Assembly: GCF_029846235.1 (NCBI RefSeq)
Contig: NZ_JARVWP010000003.1
Location: forward strand, 62,001-126,000
From: Bradyrhizobium sp. CER78
GTDB lineage: Bacteria; Pseudomonadota; Alphaproteobacteria; Rhizobiales; Xanthobacteraceae
Reading direction: 5' to 3'
Length of the DNA stretch: 64,000 bases
The translations under genes and the position numbers were made by a program. The notes beneath the pieces were generated by a model. The model saw only the letters and a program-made list of their open reading frames with translations. It was not told the origin of the DNA and searched no databases. Below, piece after piece: positions 8,716 through 17,990 of the stretch (position 1 is its first letter; every line of letters starts with the position of its first letter).

Positions 8716-11151
8716 ATGACCAGCGCAGAGACAACCGCTTCAACGATCCACGCGCCGCCGGCCGAGCCCCATGCAGAGGCGCGGGGCTTTCCGCTGCGCC
8801 GCTGGCTGGCGCCGTTCGCCGTAGCCATCGCACTGCTGTCCGCCTTCCTGACCTTCGTGGTACTGACCGGCCTGACCCCGATCGAGCCGACGCCCGAGGT
8901 GGTCCGCTCCTTCCTGATGATCAATGCCGGCTCGATCCTGCTCTTGGTCGGCATCATCGTCCGCGAAGTCTGGCAGATGGTGCAGGCAAGGCGCCGCGGC
9001 CGGGCGGCGGCACGGCTGCATGTGCAGATCGTCGGCCTGTTCTCTGTCATCGCCGTGCTGCCCGCCGTGCTGGTGTCGATCGTCGCCAATGTCACCATCG
9101 AGCGCGGCCTCGACCGGCTGTTCTCGGGCCCCACCAAGCAGGTGATCCAGAACTCGCTGACCATCGCCAGCGCCTACATGCAAGAGCATGCGCAGCTCAT
9201 CAACGGCGACACGCTGGCGATGGCCAACGACCTCGCCCATGCCCGGCCGCTCTATGACCAGGATCGCATGTCGTTCCTGCAGCTCCTGACCGCCGGCGCC
9301 GCGGCGCGCAATCTGCCGGTCGCGGTGCTGATGGACAAGGACGGCCACATCGTCGCGAGCGCAGAGACCGGCAGCCGCCTGAACTACGAACCGCCGCCGC
9401 CGGACATCCTCAAGGACGTCAACGAAACCGAGCCGAAGATCTCGGTCTTCCCGGAAAACTACGTCGCCTCCGTGGTCCGCCTGCGGGCCTATGACGACAT
9501 GTTCCTGTACGTGGCGCGGCTGCTCGATCCGGCTGTTGTCGCCCAACTCAAGCAGACCCAGACCAGCGCCGCCGAATATGCCCAGGTCGAGACTCAGAGG
9601 CTCGGTGTCCAGGTGGCGTTCGCGCTGATGTTCGCGGTGATCGCTCTGACCATCCTGATGGCCTCGGTGCTGATCGGCCTCAACTTCGCCAACGGGCTGG
9701 TGTCGCCGATCCGCCACCTGATGGGCGCGGCGAGCGAGGTCTCGACCGGCAATCTCAATGTCCAGGTGCCGGTCAACAAGTCGGAGAGCGACCTCGCGCT
9801 GCTCGGCGAGATATTCAACAAGATGACCCGGGAGCTGCGCACCCAGCGCAACGAGCTGGTCGATGCCAGCGAGACCATCGACAGCCGCCGCCGCTTCATC
9901 GAAGCAGTACTGTCGTCGGCCAGCGCCGGCATCATCGGGGTCGACGCGTCGGGCACGGTCGGCGTCCTCAACCGCTCGGCGGAAAAGCTGATCGGGCACG
10001 CCGAGTCGGAGACATTAGGCCATCCGCTCTCGGACGTGCTGCCCGAGCTCGACGAGATGATGAAGACCGCGCGCGAGGGGACGCAGCGCCTGGTGCAGGG
10101 GCAGGTCACGATCCTGCGCGACGGCCATGAGCGCAATCTGTCGGTCCGCGTCTCGGCCGAGCAGACCAGCCAGTCCCGCGACAGCTACATCATCACGCTC
10201 GACGACATCACCGAATTGGTCTCCGCGCAGCGCACCTCGGCGTGGGGCGACGTCGCCCGCCGCATCGCGCACGAGATCAAGAACCCGCTGACCCCGATCC
10301 AGCTCTCGGCTGAGCGCATCCGCCGCAAGTTCGGCAAGACCATCACCGAGGAAAAGGACAAGTCGATCTTCGAGCAGTGCACCGACACCATCGTGCGCCA
10401 GGTCGATGACATCAGGCGCATGGTCGACGAGTTCTCGCGCTTTGCGCGGATGCCGAAGCCCGTGATGGAAGGCGAGGACGTCGCCGACGTGGTGCGCCAG
10501 GCGGTGTTCCTGATGAAGGTCGCGCATCCCGATCTCGCCATCGAGGCCGACATCAAGCAGTCGCCGCTGCCGGCGCAGTTCGACCGCCGGCTGATCTCGC
10601 AGGCGCTGACCAACATCATCAAGAATGCGACCGAGGCGATCGAGCAGGTGCCGCCCGAGGAACTCGGCAAGGGACGCATCGACGTCGTGGCCCAGCGCGA
10701 GGGTGACGACATCCTGATCGACGTCGTCGACAACGGTATCGGCCTGCCCAAGGTCGCACGCGCGCGGCTGCTCGAGCCCTATGTCACGACGCGGGCGAAG
10801 GGCACCGGCCTTGGACTTGCGATCGTCGGTCGCGTTCTGGAGGACCATGGCGGCCGCATCGAGCTCAAGGACGCATCCGATTTCCGCGAGGGCCAGCGCG
10901 GCGCCTGGATGCGGCTGCGCTTTTCCGTCACCGGCCAGCCGGCCAAGCCGGAGAGCAAGGACCAAAAGCCGGACGCGAAACCGGCATCAAACGACCCCGA
11001 CAGTGAAAAAAATCCGCCGGAAGAGCCGACCAACGGCCCGGCACAGGCGACCAACAATGAACCAAAAATCCAAGAAGCAAATAGCCAAGAGCCAAATGCG
11101 CAAGAGCCAAGAAGCCAAGAGCCAAAAATCAAAGCCGCGACGGGCGACTGA
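8716..11151 (+). CDS. ntrY: Nitrogen regulation sensor kinase NtrY
   Basis: Membrane histidine kinase partner of NtrX, linked to nitrogen, redox and envelope control in alphaproteobacteria. Two hydrophobic helices lie near residues 30-55 and 65-85 and a third near 105-125. A roughly 160-residue periplasmic/extracytoplasmic domain follows, then a last helix near 300-325. HAMP (TGNLNVQVPVNKSES), PAS, the phosphoacceptor His519 ([13 protein letters not shown]) and an ATPase domain (TGLGLAIV) complete the protein. The final 65 residues are a hydrophilic tail with repeated QEP units (positions 11055-11140), not part of any catalytic domain. ntrX starts 17 bases later. Confidence 0.96.
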   Translation: MTSAETTASTIHAPPAEPHAEARGFPLRRWLAPFAVAIALLSAFLTFVVLTGLTPIEPTPEVVRSFLMINAGSILLLVGIIVREVWQMVQARRRGRAAARLHVQIVGLFSVIAVLPAVLVSIVANVTIERGLDRLFSGPTKQVIQNSLTIASAYMQEHAQLINGDTLAMANDLAHARPLYDQDRMSFLQLLTAGAAARNLPVAVLMDKDGHIVASAETGSRLNYEPPPPDILKDVNETEPKISVFPENYVASVVRLRAYDDMFLYVARLLDPAVVAQLKQTQTSAAEYAQVETQRLGVQVAFALMFAVIALTILMASVLIGLNFANGLVSPIRHLMGAASEVSTGNLNVQVPVNKSESDLALLGEIFNKMTRELRTQRNELVDASETIDSRRRFIEAVLSSASAGIIGVDASGTVGVLNRSAEKLIGHAESETLGHPLSDVLPELDEMMKTAREGTQRLVQGQVTILRDGHERNLSVRVSAEQTSQSRDSYIITLDDITELVSAQRTSAWGDVARRIAHEIKNPLTPIQLSAERIRRKFGKTITEEKDKSIFEQCTDTIVRQVDDIRRMVDEFSRFARMPKPVMEGEDVADVVRQAVFLMKVAHPDLAIEADIKQSPLPAQFDRRLISQALTNIIKNATEAIEQVPPEELGKGRIDVVAQREGDDILIDVVDNGIGLPKVARARLLEPYVTTRAKGTGLGLAIVGRVLEDHGGRIELKDASDFREGQRGAWMRLRFSVTGQPAKPESKDQKPDAKPASNDPDSEKNPPEEPTNGPAQATNNEPKIQEANSQEPNAQEPRSQEPKIKAATGD

Positions 11152-11168
11152 CAAGGCAGGTGTAACCC

Positions 11169-12539
11169 ATGGCAAGTGACATTCTGATTGTCGACGACGA
11201 AGCTGACATTCGTGACCTCGTCGCGGGTATCCTGGACGATGAGGGCTTCTCCACGCGCACCGCGCGCGACAGCGATTCGGCGCTGGCCGAAATCGCGAAC
11301 CGCCGCCCGAACCTGATCTTCCTCGACATCTGGCTGCAGGGCTCCAAGCTCGACGGCCTGCAACTGCTCGAGCAGATCAAGAAGGACAATGCCGATCTGC
11401 CGGTCGTCATGATCTCCGGCCACGGCAACATCGAGACCGCGGTCGCCGCGATCAAGCGCGGCGCCTATGACTTCATCGAGAAGCCGTTCAAGTCGGACCG
11501 GCTGATCCTGGTCGCAACCCGCGCGCTGGAGACCTCGCGGCTGAAGCGCGAGGTGAAGGAGCTCAAGCAGCTGGCGCCTGCGGCGAGCGTGCTGACCGGC
11601 CGCTCGGCCTGCATGAACCAGCTGCGTCAGACCATCGACCGCGCCGCCAAGGCCAACAGCCGTATCCTGATCGTAGGTCCCTCCGGCGCCGGCAAGGAGC
11701 TCGCTGCACGCACGCTGCACCATGCGTCGGGTCGCGCCGAAGGGCCGTTCGTGGTGATCAATGCGGCCGCAATCACGCCGGAGCGCATGGAGATCGAGCT
11801 GTTCGGCATCGAGGGATCGAACGGCGAGCAGCAGCGCAAGGCCGGCGCGCTCGAGGAAGCGCATGGCGGTACGCTGTTCATCGACGAGATCGCGGACATG
11901 CCGCGCGAGACCCAGAACAAGATCCTACGCGTGCTGGTCGATCAGACCTTCCAGCGCCAGGGCGGCACCAGCAAGGTGCATGTCGACGTCCGCATCATCT
12001 CCTCGACCGCACGCAATCTCGAGGAGGAGATCGCCGGCGGGCGTTTCCGCGAAGACCTCTATCATCGCCTCTCGGTGGTGCCGATCCGGGTGCCGCCGCT
12101 GTCGGAGCGCCGCGAGGACATTCCCGAGCTGATCGACTATTTCATGGACCAGATCTCGGCGGCCACCGGCCTGCCGAAGCGGCAAATCGGGCAAGACGCG
12201 ATGGCCGTGCTGCAGTCCCATGTCTGGCCCGGCAACGTCCGCCAGCTCCGCAACAACGTCGAACGCGTGATGATCCTGGCAGGCGGCGGCCCGGAAGCGA
12301 TCATCACTGCCGACATGCTGCCGCAGGACGTCGGCTCGATGGTGCCGGCGATGCCGACCTCCAACAATGGCGAACACATCATGGGCCTGCCGCTGCGCGA
12401 GGCCCGCGAGGTGTTCGAGCGCGACTATCTGATCGCCCAGATCAGCCGCTTCTCCGGCAATATCTCGCGCACCGCGGAGTTCGTCGGCATGGAGCGCTCG
12501 GCGCTGCATCGCAAGCTGAAGGCGCTCGGGGTCGGCTGA
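11169..12539 (+). CDS. ntrX: Nitrogen regulation response regulator NtrX
   Basis: NtrC-like response regulator paired with NtrY. The receiver domain has Asp53 (LIFLDIWLQGSKLDG). The AAA+ domain keeps Walker A (VGPSGAGKEL) and Walker B (LFIDEIADMP), but the sigma-54 loop is degenerate: the segment ELFGIEGSNGEQQRK sits where GAFTGA would be. The C-terminal Fis-type HTH reads TAEFVGMERSALHRKLKALG. Loss of GAFTGA is known in alphaproteobacterial NtrX and means that it does not activate sigma-54 polymerase in the classic way. The 456-residue length is normal. It is cotranscribed with ntrY. Confidence 0.96.
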   Translation: MASDILIVDDEADIRDLVAGILDDEGFSTRTARDSDSALAEIANRRPNLIFLDIWLQGSKLDGLQLLEQIKKDNADLPVVMISGHGNIETAVAAIKRGAYDFIEKPFKSDRLILVATRALETSRLKREVKELKQLAPAASVLTGRSACMNQLRQTIDRAAKANSRILIVGPSGAGKELAARTLHHASGRAEGPFVVINAAAITPERMEIELFGIEGSNGEQQRKAGALEEAHGGTLFIDEIADMPRETQNKILRVLVDQTFQRQGGTSKVHVDVRIISSTARNLEEEIAGGRFREDLYHRLSVVPIRVPPLSERREDIPELIDYFMDQISAATGLPKRQIGQDAMAVLQSHVWPGNVRQLRNNVERVMILAGGGPEAIITADMLPQDVGSMVPAMPTSNNGEHIMGLPLREAREVFERDYLIAQISRFSGNISRTAEFVGMERSALHRKLKALGVG

Positions 12540-12924
12540 CCCCGCGCCCCGGGCCGGCAACCGCAGGCGACTAGGAGTGCAGGCGACTTGGCGTTAAGCC
12601 TCGGCGATCACCCGCCGGGGCGGGGGGACCAGCTCGGGGCCGGGTGGGCCGGTAAGCAAGGCGAGGGTGGTACCGGCACAACCGGGGATTTATCCACTCT
12701 CCACGAGAATATTCGTCTCTTTCTTCGCCCTTTCTTAGAATTGCCACCGTGTTCCTACCGACTGCACCGCGAACCGGCTTGCCTAAAAACCGCGCGTGGC
12801 CTCTAATCCTACCGCTACGCCTGCCAGAGGGGGATCTCAGGGCAGGTGGGCAGCCGGAGGAGGCTCCGTGAGAGAGCCGCAACCGGTTCAATAAAAAGAA
12901 GCACAAGCTTGCGGGACAAAAACA
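12540..12924. other. Intergenic region between ntrX and hfq
   Basis: 385 bases without a convincing gene. The first part is very G-rich (12610-12660) and the middle holds a pyrimidine-rich, less GC-rich stretch (12700-12740). It probably carries an ntrX terminator and the hfq promoter and leader, but no consensus promoter could be pinned down. Open frames here lack ribosome binding sites and family resemblance. Confidence 0.4.
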
Positions 12925-13173
12925 ATGGCGGCAGACCGCGCACAAAATCTACAAGACACCTTCCTTAATCACGTTCGTAAAACCAAGACGCCACTGACGA
13001 TATTTCTGGTCAACGGAGTAAAGCTGCAGGGCATTGTCACATGGTTCGACAATTTCTGTTTGCTGCTGCGGCGCGACGGTCACTCGCAGCTTGTCTACAA
13101 GCATGCGATCTCGACCATCATGCCCGGAGCCCCGATTCAGCTGTTCGAAGGTGGTGAGGACGCACCGGCTTGA
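12925..13173 (+). CDS. hfq: RNA chaperone Hfq
   Basis: Sm-like hexameric RNA chaperone that pairs small RNAs with mRNAs; in rhizobia it is needed for nitrogen-fixation gene expression. The 82-residue protein shows the Sm1 region ([20 protein letters not shown]) and the Sm2 signature YKHAIST. The ATG at 12925 gives the usual alphaproteobacterial N-terminus ([10 protein letters not shown]). hflX follows after 11 bases, the classical hfq-hflX arrangement. Confidence 0.98.
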   Translation: MAADRAQNLQDTFLNHVRKTKTPLTIFLVNGVKLQGIVTWFDNFCLLLRRDGHSQLVYKHAISTIMPGAPIQLFEGGEDAPA

Positions 13174-13184
13174 GAGTGAACTGA

Positions 13185-14579
13185 TTGGAACCCTTCAATC
13201 GTGAAGGGGGCGCCGACCGGACCAAGTCTAGGCCCGGGTCGGCGGGGAACGGCAGCAGCGGGCGGGTGATCGTCATCGGCCCGTACCTGCGCGTGCGCCG
13301 TGGCGACGGCGACGCGCAAACGGAGTCCTCTGTCCGCGACTATGAAGCCCGGATCGAGGAGGCCGCCGGCCTTGCCGGAGCGATCGACCTCACCGTGGTG
13401 GAATCCGTCATCGCGCCGATCAGCCAGATTCGGCCCGCGACCTATCTCGGCAAAGGCAAGGTCGAGGAGATCAACGGCCTCGTCGCCAGCAACCACGTCG
13501 AGCTCGTGGTGATGGATTGCGCGCTGTCGCCGATCCAGCAACGCAACCTCGAGAAGGCCTGGAGCACCAAGGTGCTCGACCGCACCGGTTTGATTCTGGA
13601 AATCTTCGGCCGCCGCGCCAAGACCAAGGAAGGTGCGCTGCAGGTCGAGCTTGCCCATCTCAACTACCAGCGCAGCCGCCTGGTGCGGTCCTGGACCCAT
13701 CTCGAGCGTCAGCGCGGCGGCTTCGGCTTCATGGGCGGCCCCGGCGAAACCCAGATCGAGGCCGACCGCCGCCTGATCTCCGAGCGCATCACCAAGCTCG
13801 AGGGCGAATTGAAGAAGGTGCAGGCGACGCGGCGGCTGCATCGCGCTGGCCGCCAGCGCGTGCCGTACCGCGTGGTGGCGCTGGTCGGCTACACCAATGC
13901 CGGCAAATCGACCCTGTTCAACCGCCTGACCCGGGCCGACGTGCAGGCCGCCGACATGCTGTTTGCGACGCTGGATCCGACGCTGCGCGCGCTCAACCTG
14001 CCGCATGGCGGCAAGGCGATGCTGTCGGACACGGTCGGCTTCATTTCCAATCTGCCGACCCAGCTGGTGGCCGCGTTCCGCGCCACGCTGGAGGAGGTGC
14101 TGGAAGCTGACATCATCCTGCATGTCCGCGACATCTCGCATGAAGATGCCGAGGCACAGGAGCGCGACGTCGAGGGCGTGCTGCGTCAGCTCGGCATCGA
14201 TCCCGACGCCGACGGCGGCCAGCGCATCATCGAGGTCTGGAACAAGATCGACCGCTTCGATCCCGAGGAGCGGGACAATCTGCGCAACATCGCTGCGCGC
14301 CGGCCGCCGGAGCGGCCTTGCTTCCTGGTCTCGGCCGTGACCGGCGAGGGGATCGACGCACTGTTGTCAGCGATTGAGGATCGCCTCGCGGCCAAGCGCA
14401 TGACGCTGCAGCTCTCGATCGACGCCTCCGACGGCGCCGGCATCAGCTGGCTGCATCGCAACGCCGAGGTCCTGCACAAGGAGCTCCACGGCGAGCGCTT
14501 TGACATGACGGTGCGGGTCGACGAGACCAAGCGCGACATCGTGGTGAGCCGGTTCGCCGCCGTGCCGCACGGGGCGTAA
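13185..14579 (+). CDS. hflX: Ribosome-associated GTPase HflX
   Basis: GTPase that binds and splits stalled or heat-damaged 70S ribosomes. The N-terminal HflX domain includes the GKGKVEEI segment and the glycine-rich RGGFGFMGGPGETQIE region. The G domain carries G1 GYTNAGKST, G3 DTVGF and G4 NKID. The 464-residue length is typical. The probable start is a TTG at 13185, 11 bases after hfq, with AGAGTGA upstream as a modest ribosome binding site; no in-frame ATG lies nearby at the N-terminus. It probably forms an operon with hfq. Confidence 0.95.
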   Translation: MEPFNREGGADRTKSRPGSAGNGSSGRVIVIGPYLRVRRGDGDAQTESSVRDYEARIEEAAGLAGAIDLTVVESVIAPISQIRPATYLGKGKVEEINGLVASNHVELVVMDCALSPIQQRNLEKAWSTKVLDRTGLILEIFGRRAKTKEGALQVELAHLNYQRSRLVRSWTHLERQRGGFGFMGGPGETQIEADRRLISERITKLEGELKKVQATRRLHRAGRQRVPYRVVALVGYTNAGKSTLFNRLTRADVQAADMLFATLDPTLRALNLPHGGKAMLSDTVGFISNLPTQLVAAFRATLEEVLEADIILHVRDISHEDAEAQERDVEGVLRQLGIDPDADGGQRIIEVWNKIDRFDPEERDNLRNIAARRPPERPCFLVSAVTGEGIDALLSAIEDRLAAKRMTLQLSIDASDGAGISWLHRNAEVLHKELHGERFDMTVRVDETKRDIVVSRFAAVPHGA

Positions 14580-14734
14580 GGCTCCGGCACCGCGCGCCGC
14601 AATCCGCCGAAATATGACGGCGCCGTGACTTGGCCTCACTCGACCACACCCTGCGACGTGCCGCCGCACTTTCTGTTTGAAATCTGCGTCGCCTTGGTTC
14701 ATTGCGCTCCAGAACGCAAAGGCGAGGGCGATCG

Positions 14735-16099
14735 ATGCAAGATTCCGAAACCATGACCAAAGAGACGCTCAGCCCGAACGGGGACCTCGCCCATGCGCGG
14801 GCGCCCGAGATCGTCGATGCGCTGAACGCCCGGGAGCCGGTGGATGCGGCAAAACTGCTGCAAGCGCTGCCGGCGGAGAAGGCGATCGAGGTGCTCGACC
14901 TGCCCGGGCTCGACAACACCTGCGAGATCCTGGCCGAGCTGCCGCAGGACACCGCGGTGTCGCTGCTCTCAGGCGTCTCCGACGACCGCGCCGCCGACAT
15001 TTTCAAGGAACTGGTCGAGCCGCTGCGCACCACACTGCTGAACGGGCTCAATCCGGAGACCCGCAGCGTCATCTCGGGGCTGCTGGCCTATCCCGAGCGC
15101 AGCGCCGGCAGCATCATGACGACCGAGTTCGTCAGCGTGCCCTCGAATTGGACCATCGCCGAGGTCCTGCACCACATCCGGATGGTCGAGCGCACCCGCG
15201 AGACCGTGTACTCGATCTTCGTGATCGACCCGGTCAAGAAGACACTGATCCAGGCCGTGCCGCTGCGCCGCCTGATCTCGGCCGATCCGCACGCCAATGT
15301 GCTGACTGCTGCGCCGGCGCGAAAGCCGCTGATGATCGCGCCCGAGGCCGACCGCATGGAGGCGGCGCGGCTGATCTCGCGCTACGATCTGCTTGCGGTC
15401 GCGGTCGTAGACGGTCCCGGCCACATCCTCGGCATCGTCACGGTGGACGACGTTATCGACGCCATCGTCGAGGAATCGACCGAGGACGCCCAGAAGTTCG
15501 GCGGCATGGAAGCGATCGACGAGCCGTACTTGCGGATCGGTTTCGGCGAGATGATCAAGAAGCGCGCCGGCTGGCTGTGCGCGCTGTTCCTGTCGGAAAT
15601 GCTGACCGCGACCGCGATGCAGTCGTACCAGAGCGAGCTTGAGAAGGCGATCGTGCTGACGCTGTTCATCCCGCTGATCATGAGCTCCGGCGGCAACTCC
15701 GGTTCGCAGGCGACCTCGCTTTTGATCCGCTCGCTGGCGCTTCACGAGGTGCGGCTGCGCGACTGGTGGCGTGTCGCCGTGCGCGAGCTGCCGACCGGTA
15801 TCGTGCTCGGCTCCATCCTCGGCCTGATCGGTATTGTCAGGATCACGCTCTGGCAGACGATGGGTCTGTTCGACTACGGCCCGCATTGGGTGCTGGTTGC
15901 CGCGACCGTCGCCGCTGCGCTGATCGGCATCGTCACCTTCGGCTCGCTCTGCGGCTCGATGCTGCCGTTCATCCTCAAGCGCATCGGCTTCGATCCGGCC
16001 AGCGCCTCCGCGCCGTTTGTCGCGACGTTGGTCGACGTGACCGGCCTCGTGATCTATTTCGGCGTAGCCGCGGTGATCCTGCGCGGGACGTTGTTGTGA
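14735..16099 (+). CDS. mgtE: Magnesium transporter MgtE
   Basis: Magnesium channel of the inner membrane gated by cytosolic Mg2+. From the N-terminus: an MgtE N domain of helical repeats (LLQALPAEKAIEVLDLPG), two CBS domains (AGSIMTTEFVSVPSNWTIAE; LAVAVVDGPGHILGIVTVDD), then a five-helix membrane part. That part includes the conserved PLIMSSGGNSGSQATSL, whose acidic and polar residues line the pore. The ATG at 14735 has GGCGAGGG upstream and gives 454 residues; a TTG at 14702 is less likely. It stands alone, with a 155-base gap to hflX. Confidence 0.93.
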   Translation: MQDSETMTKETLSPNGDLAHARAPEIVDALNAREPVDAAKLLQALPAEKAIEVLDLPGLDNTCEILAELPQDTAVSLLSGVSDDRAADIFKELVEPLRTTLLNGLNPETRSVISGLLAYPERSAGSIMTTEFVSVPSNWTIAEVLHHIRMVERTRETVYSIFVIDPVKKTLIQAVPLRRLISADPHANVLTAAPARKPLMIAPEADRMEAARLISRYDLLAVAVVDGPGHILGIVTVDDVIDAIVEESTEDAQKFGGMEAIDEPYLRIGFGEMIKKRAGWLCALFLSEMLTATAMQSYQSELEKAIVLTLFIPLIMSSGGNSGSQATSLLIRSLALHEVRLRDWWRVAVRELPTGIVLGSILGLIGIVRITLWQTMGLFDYGPHWVLVAATVAAALIGIVTFGSLCGSMLPFILKRIGFDPASASAPFVATLVDVTGLVIYFGVAAVILRGTLL

Positions 16100-16154
16100 G
16101 GTGAGGGGGCTGCGCTTTCTTTCTTTTGGGCGCAGCTCCATCGGCACACTCAAT

Positions 16155-16316
16155 GTCGTCCCTGCGAAAGCGGGGACCCATAACCACCGGCCCGCATTGC
16201 TGAGCACGGCGGAAGTTCACCTTCACGACGGCATCTGGCTGTGAATCACCCGGTACCAGCACCGTCACCCAATCGATAGATCACGCAGTATGGGTCCCTG
16301 CTTTCGCAGGGACGAC
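16155..16316. repeat. Long inverted repeat (REP-type), 28-bp arms
   Basis: Left arm 16155-16182 (gtcgtccctgcg...) and right arm 16289-16316 are inverted copies with one mismatch over 28 bases, separated by 106 bases. Each arm is itself a partial palindrome (ccctgc-gaaag-c-gggac). The same unit recurs at 20058-20179. The right arm runs into the mazG coding region and supplies its last codons. Confidence 0.85.
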
Positions 16317-17126
16317 AGCGGTCTTCGCCTCGTTCCACAACGCGTCCATCTCCTCCAGCGTCGCGCCCTCCAGCGAACGCCCCTTCGCCGCCAGCGCCTC
16401 CTCGATATAGGCGAACCGGCACTCGAACTTGGCGTTGGTCGCGCGCAGCGCGGTTTCCGGATCGGCGTCGACGTGGCGGGCGAGGTTGACCAGCGCGAAC
16501 ATCAGGTCGCCGGTCTCCTCGGCGACCTCCTGCTTGTCGTTGCGGTCGAGCGCAGCCTCGATCTCGTCGGCCTCCTCGCGGATCTTGGCGAGCACCGCGC
16601 GCGGATCGTTCCAGTCGAAGCCGACGGTGGAGGCCTTGCGCTGCAATTCCATCGCTCGGGTCAAGGCAGGCAGGCCGGCCTTCACGCTAGCCAGCAGGGA
16701 TTTGTGCGCGGTGTCCTCCGGCGGCCGGCGCGCCGCGCGCTCGGCCTTCTCCTCGGCCTTGATGCGTTCCCAAGCGCTCTTGACGCCGGCGGGCTGGATA
16801 TTGCCGTCCTGGTCAGCAAATACATGCGGATGACGGCGGATCATCTTCCTCGTGATCGCCTCGACCACATCGCCAAACGCGAACGCGTTCTGCTCCTCTG
16901 CCAAGCGGGCGTGATAGACCACCTGCAGCAGCAGATCGCCGAGCTCCTCGCGCAGATCGTCGAGGTCGCCGCGCGTGATCGCATCCGCAACCTCATAGGC
17001 TTCCTCGATGGTGTAGGGTGCGATGGTCTCGAAATTCTGAATGAGATCCCATGGGCAGCCGGTCACCGGCGTGCGCAGCGCGGCCATGATCTCGATCAGG
17101 CGGGAAATGTCGCGGGAAGGGGTCAT
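16281..17126 (-). CDS. mazG: Nucleoside triphosphate pyrophosphohydrolase MazG
   Basis: Hydrolyses (d)NTPs to monophosphates, limiting mutagenic or regulatory nucleotides. Two MazG domains are visible. The first carries CPWDLIQNFETIAPYTIEEA and the EExxE metal-binding pattern (DLREELGDLLLQVVYHA). The second carries EEADEIEAALD and EETGDLMFALVNLARH. The 281-residue length is close to the family norm. The last eleven residues (VVPAKAGTHTA) come from the inverted repeat that overlaps the 3' end, so the native stop has been replaced. The gene is convergent with mgtE. Confidence 0.94.
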   Translation of the reverse strand: MTPSRDISRLIEIMAALRTPVTGCPWDLIQNFETIAPYTIEEAYEVADAITRGDLDDLREELGDLLLQVVYHARLAEEQNAFAFGDVVEAITRKMIRRHPHVFADQDGNIQPAGVKSAWERIKAEEKAERAARRPPEDTAHKSLLASVKAGLPALTRAMELQRKASTVGFDWNDPRAVLAKIREEADEIEAALDRNDKQEVAEETGDLMFALVNLARHVDADPETALRATNAKFECRFAYIEEALAAKGRSLEGATLEEMDALWNEAKTAVVPAKAGTHTA

Positions 17127-17255
17127 GGGACACCGGACTGTGAAGGGTAGACGCGTTATGCCAAATCGGCCCAGCCGATCCCAGAAGAACGCGCCAGAAT
17201 CACGGCGCTGTCCACCGATTGGCCTCGGGCGCCGTCAGGTGCTAAATCGCGTTCC

Positions 17256-17972
17256 ATGACCGATCAGAACACTTCCGACACCGCGCTGGTGCTGTTTTCC
17301 GGTGGCCAGGATTCCACCACCTGCCTGGCCTGGGCCTTATCGCGGTTTGCGCGCGTCGAGATGCTCGGCTTTTCCTACGGCCAGCGCCACGCCGTCGAGC
17401 TCGATTGCCGCGACCGGCTGCTGGCCGGGATCAAGCAGATGCGGCCGGACTGGTCGGCGAAGCTCGGCGACAGCCACACGCTTGCGATCCCGACGCTGTC
17501 TGATATCTCGGACACCGCGCTGACCCGCGACGTCGCCATCGAAATGGGCGCGGACGGGTTGCCCAACACCTTCGTGCCCGGCCGCAACCTCGTGTTCCTC
17601 ACCTTCGCCGCGGCGCTGGCCTATCGGCGCGGCATCCGCCACATCATCGGCGGCATGTGCGAGACCGATTATTCCGGCTATCCGGATTGCCGCGACGAGA
17701 CCATCAAGGCGCTGCAGTCCGCGCTCAACCTCGGCATGGCCAAGGACTTCGAGCTGCACACACCGCTAATGTGGCTCGACAAGGCCGCGACCTGGCGGCT
17801 CGCGCACGATCTCGGCGGGGCAGGGCTGGTCGATCTGATCCGCGAGCACTCGCACACCTGCTATCTCGGCGAACGCGGTGCCCAGCACGATTGGGGCTAT
17901 GGCTGCGGCGAATGCCCGGCCTGCGCCCTGCGCGCCAAGGGCTGGCGGGAATATGTCGCGCAGGGCGATTAG
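17256..17972 (+). CDS. queC: 7-cyano-7-deazaguanine synthase QueC
   Basis: Converts 7-carboxy-7-deazaguanine and ammonia to preQ0 in queuosine synthesis, using ATP. The PP-loop ATPase motif [11 protein letters not shown] lies at residues 13-23. [11 protein letters not shown] segment sits mid-protein, and the zinc-binding cysteines occur in the C-terminal [10 protein letters not shown]...[10 protein letters not shown] region. The 238-residue length is typical. No other queuosine gene lies beside it. The MFS gene on the opposite strand ends 18 bases downstream. Confidence 0.96.
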   Translation: MTDQNTSDTALVLFSGGQDSTTCLAWALSRFARVEMLGFSYGQRHAVELDCRDRLLAGIKQMRPDWSAKLGDSHTLAIPTLSDISDTALTRDVAIEMGADGLPNTFVPGRNLVFLTFAAALAYRRGIRHIIGGMCETDYSGYPDCRDETIKALQSALNLGMAKDFELHTPLMWLDKAATWRLAHDLGGAGLVDLIREHSHTCYLGERGAQHDWGYGCGECPACALRAKGWREYVAQGD

Positions 17973-17990
17973 CCGCTCGCAAGTCTTGGC

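Noticed and set aside
12540..12924. Possible small RNA gene between ntrX and hfq
   Set aside because: No promoter-plus-terminator unit or known RNA family pattern could be recognised by eye.
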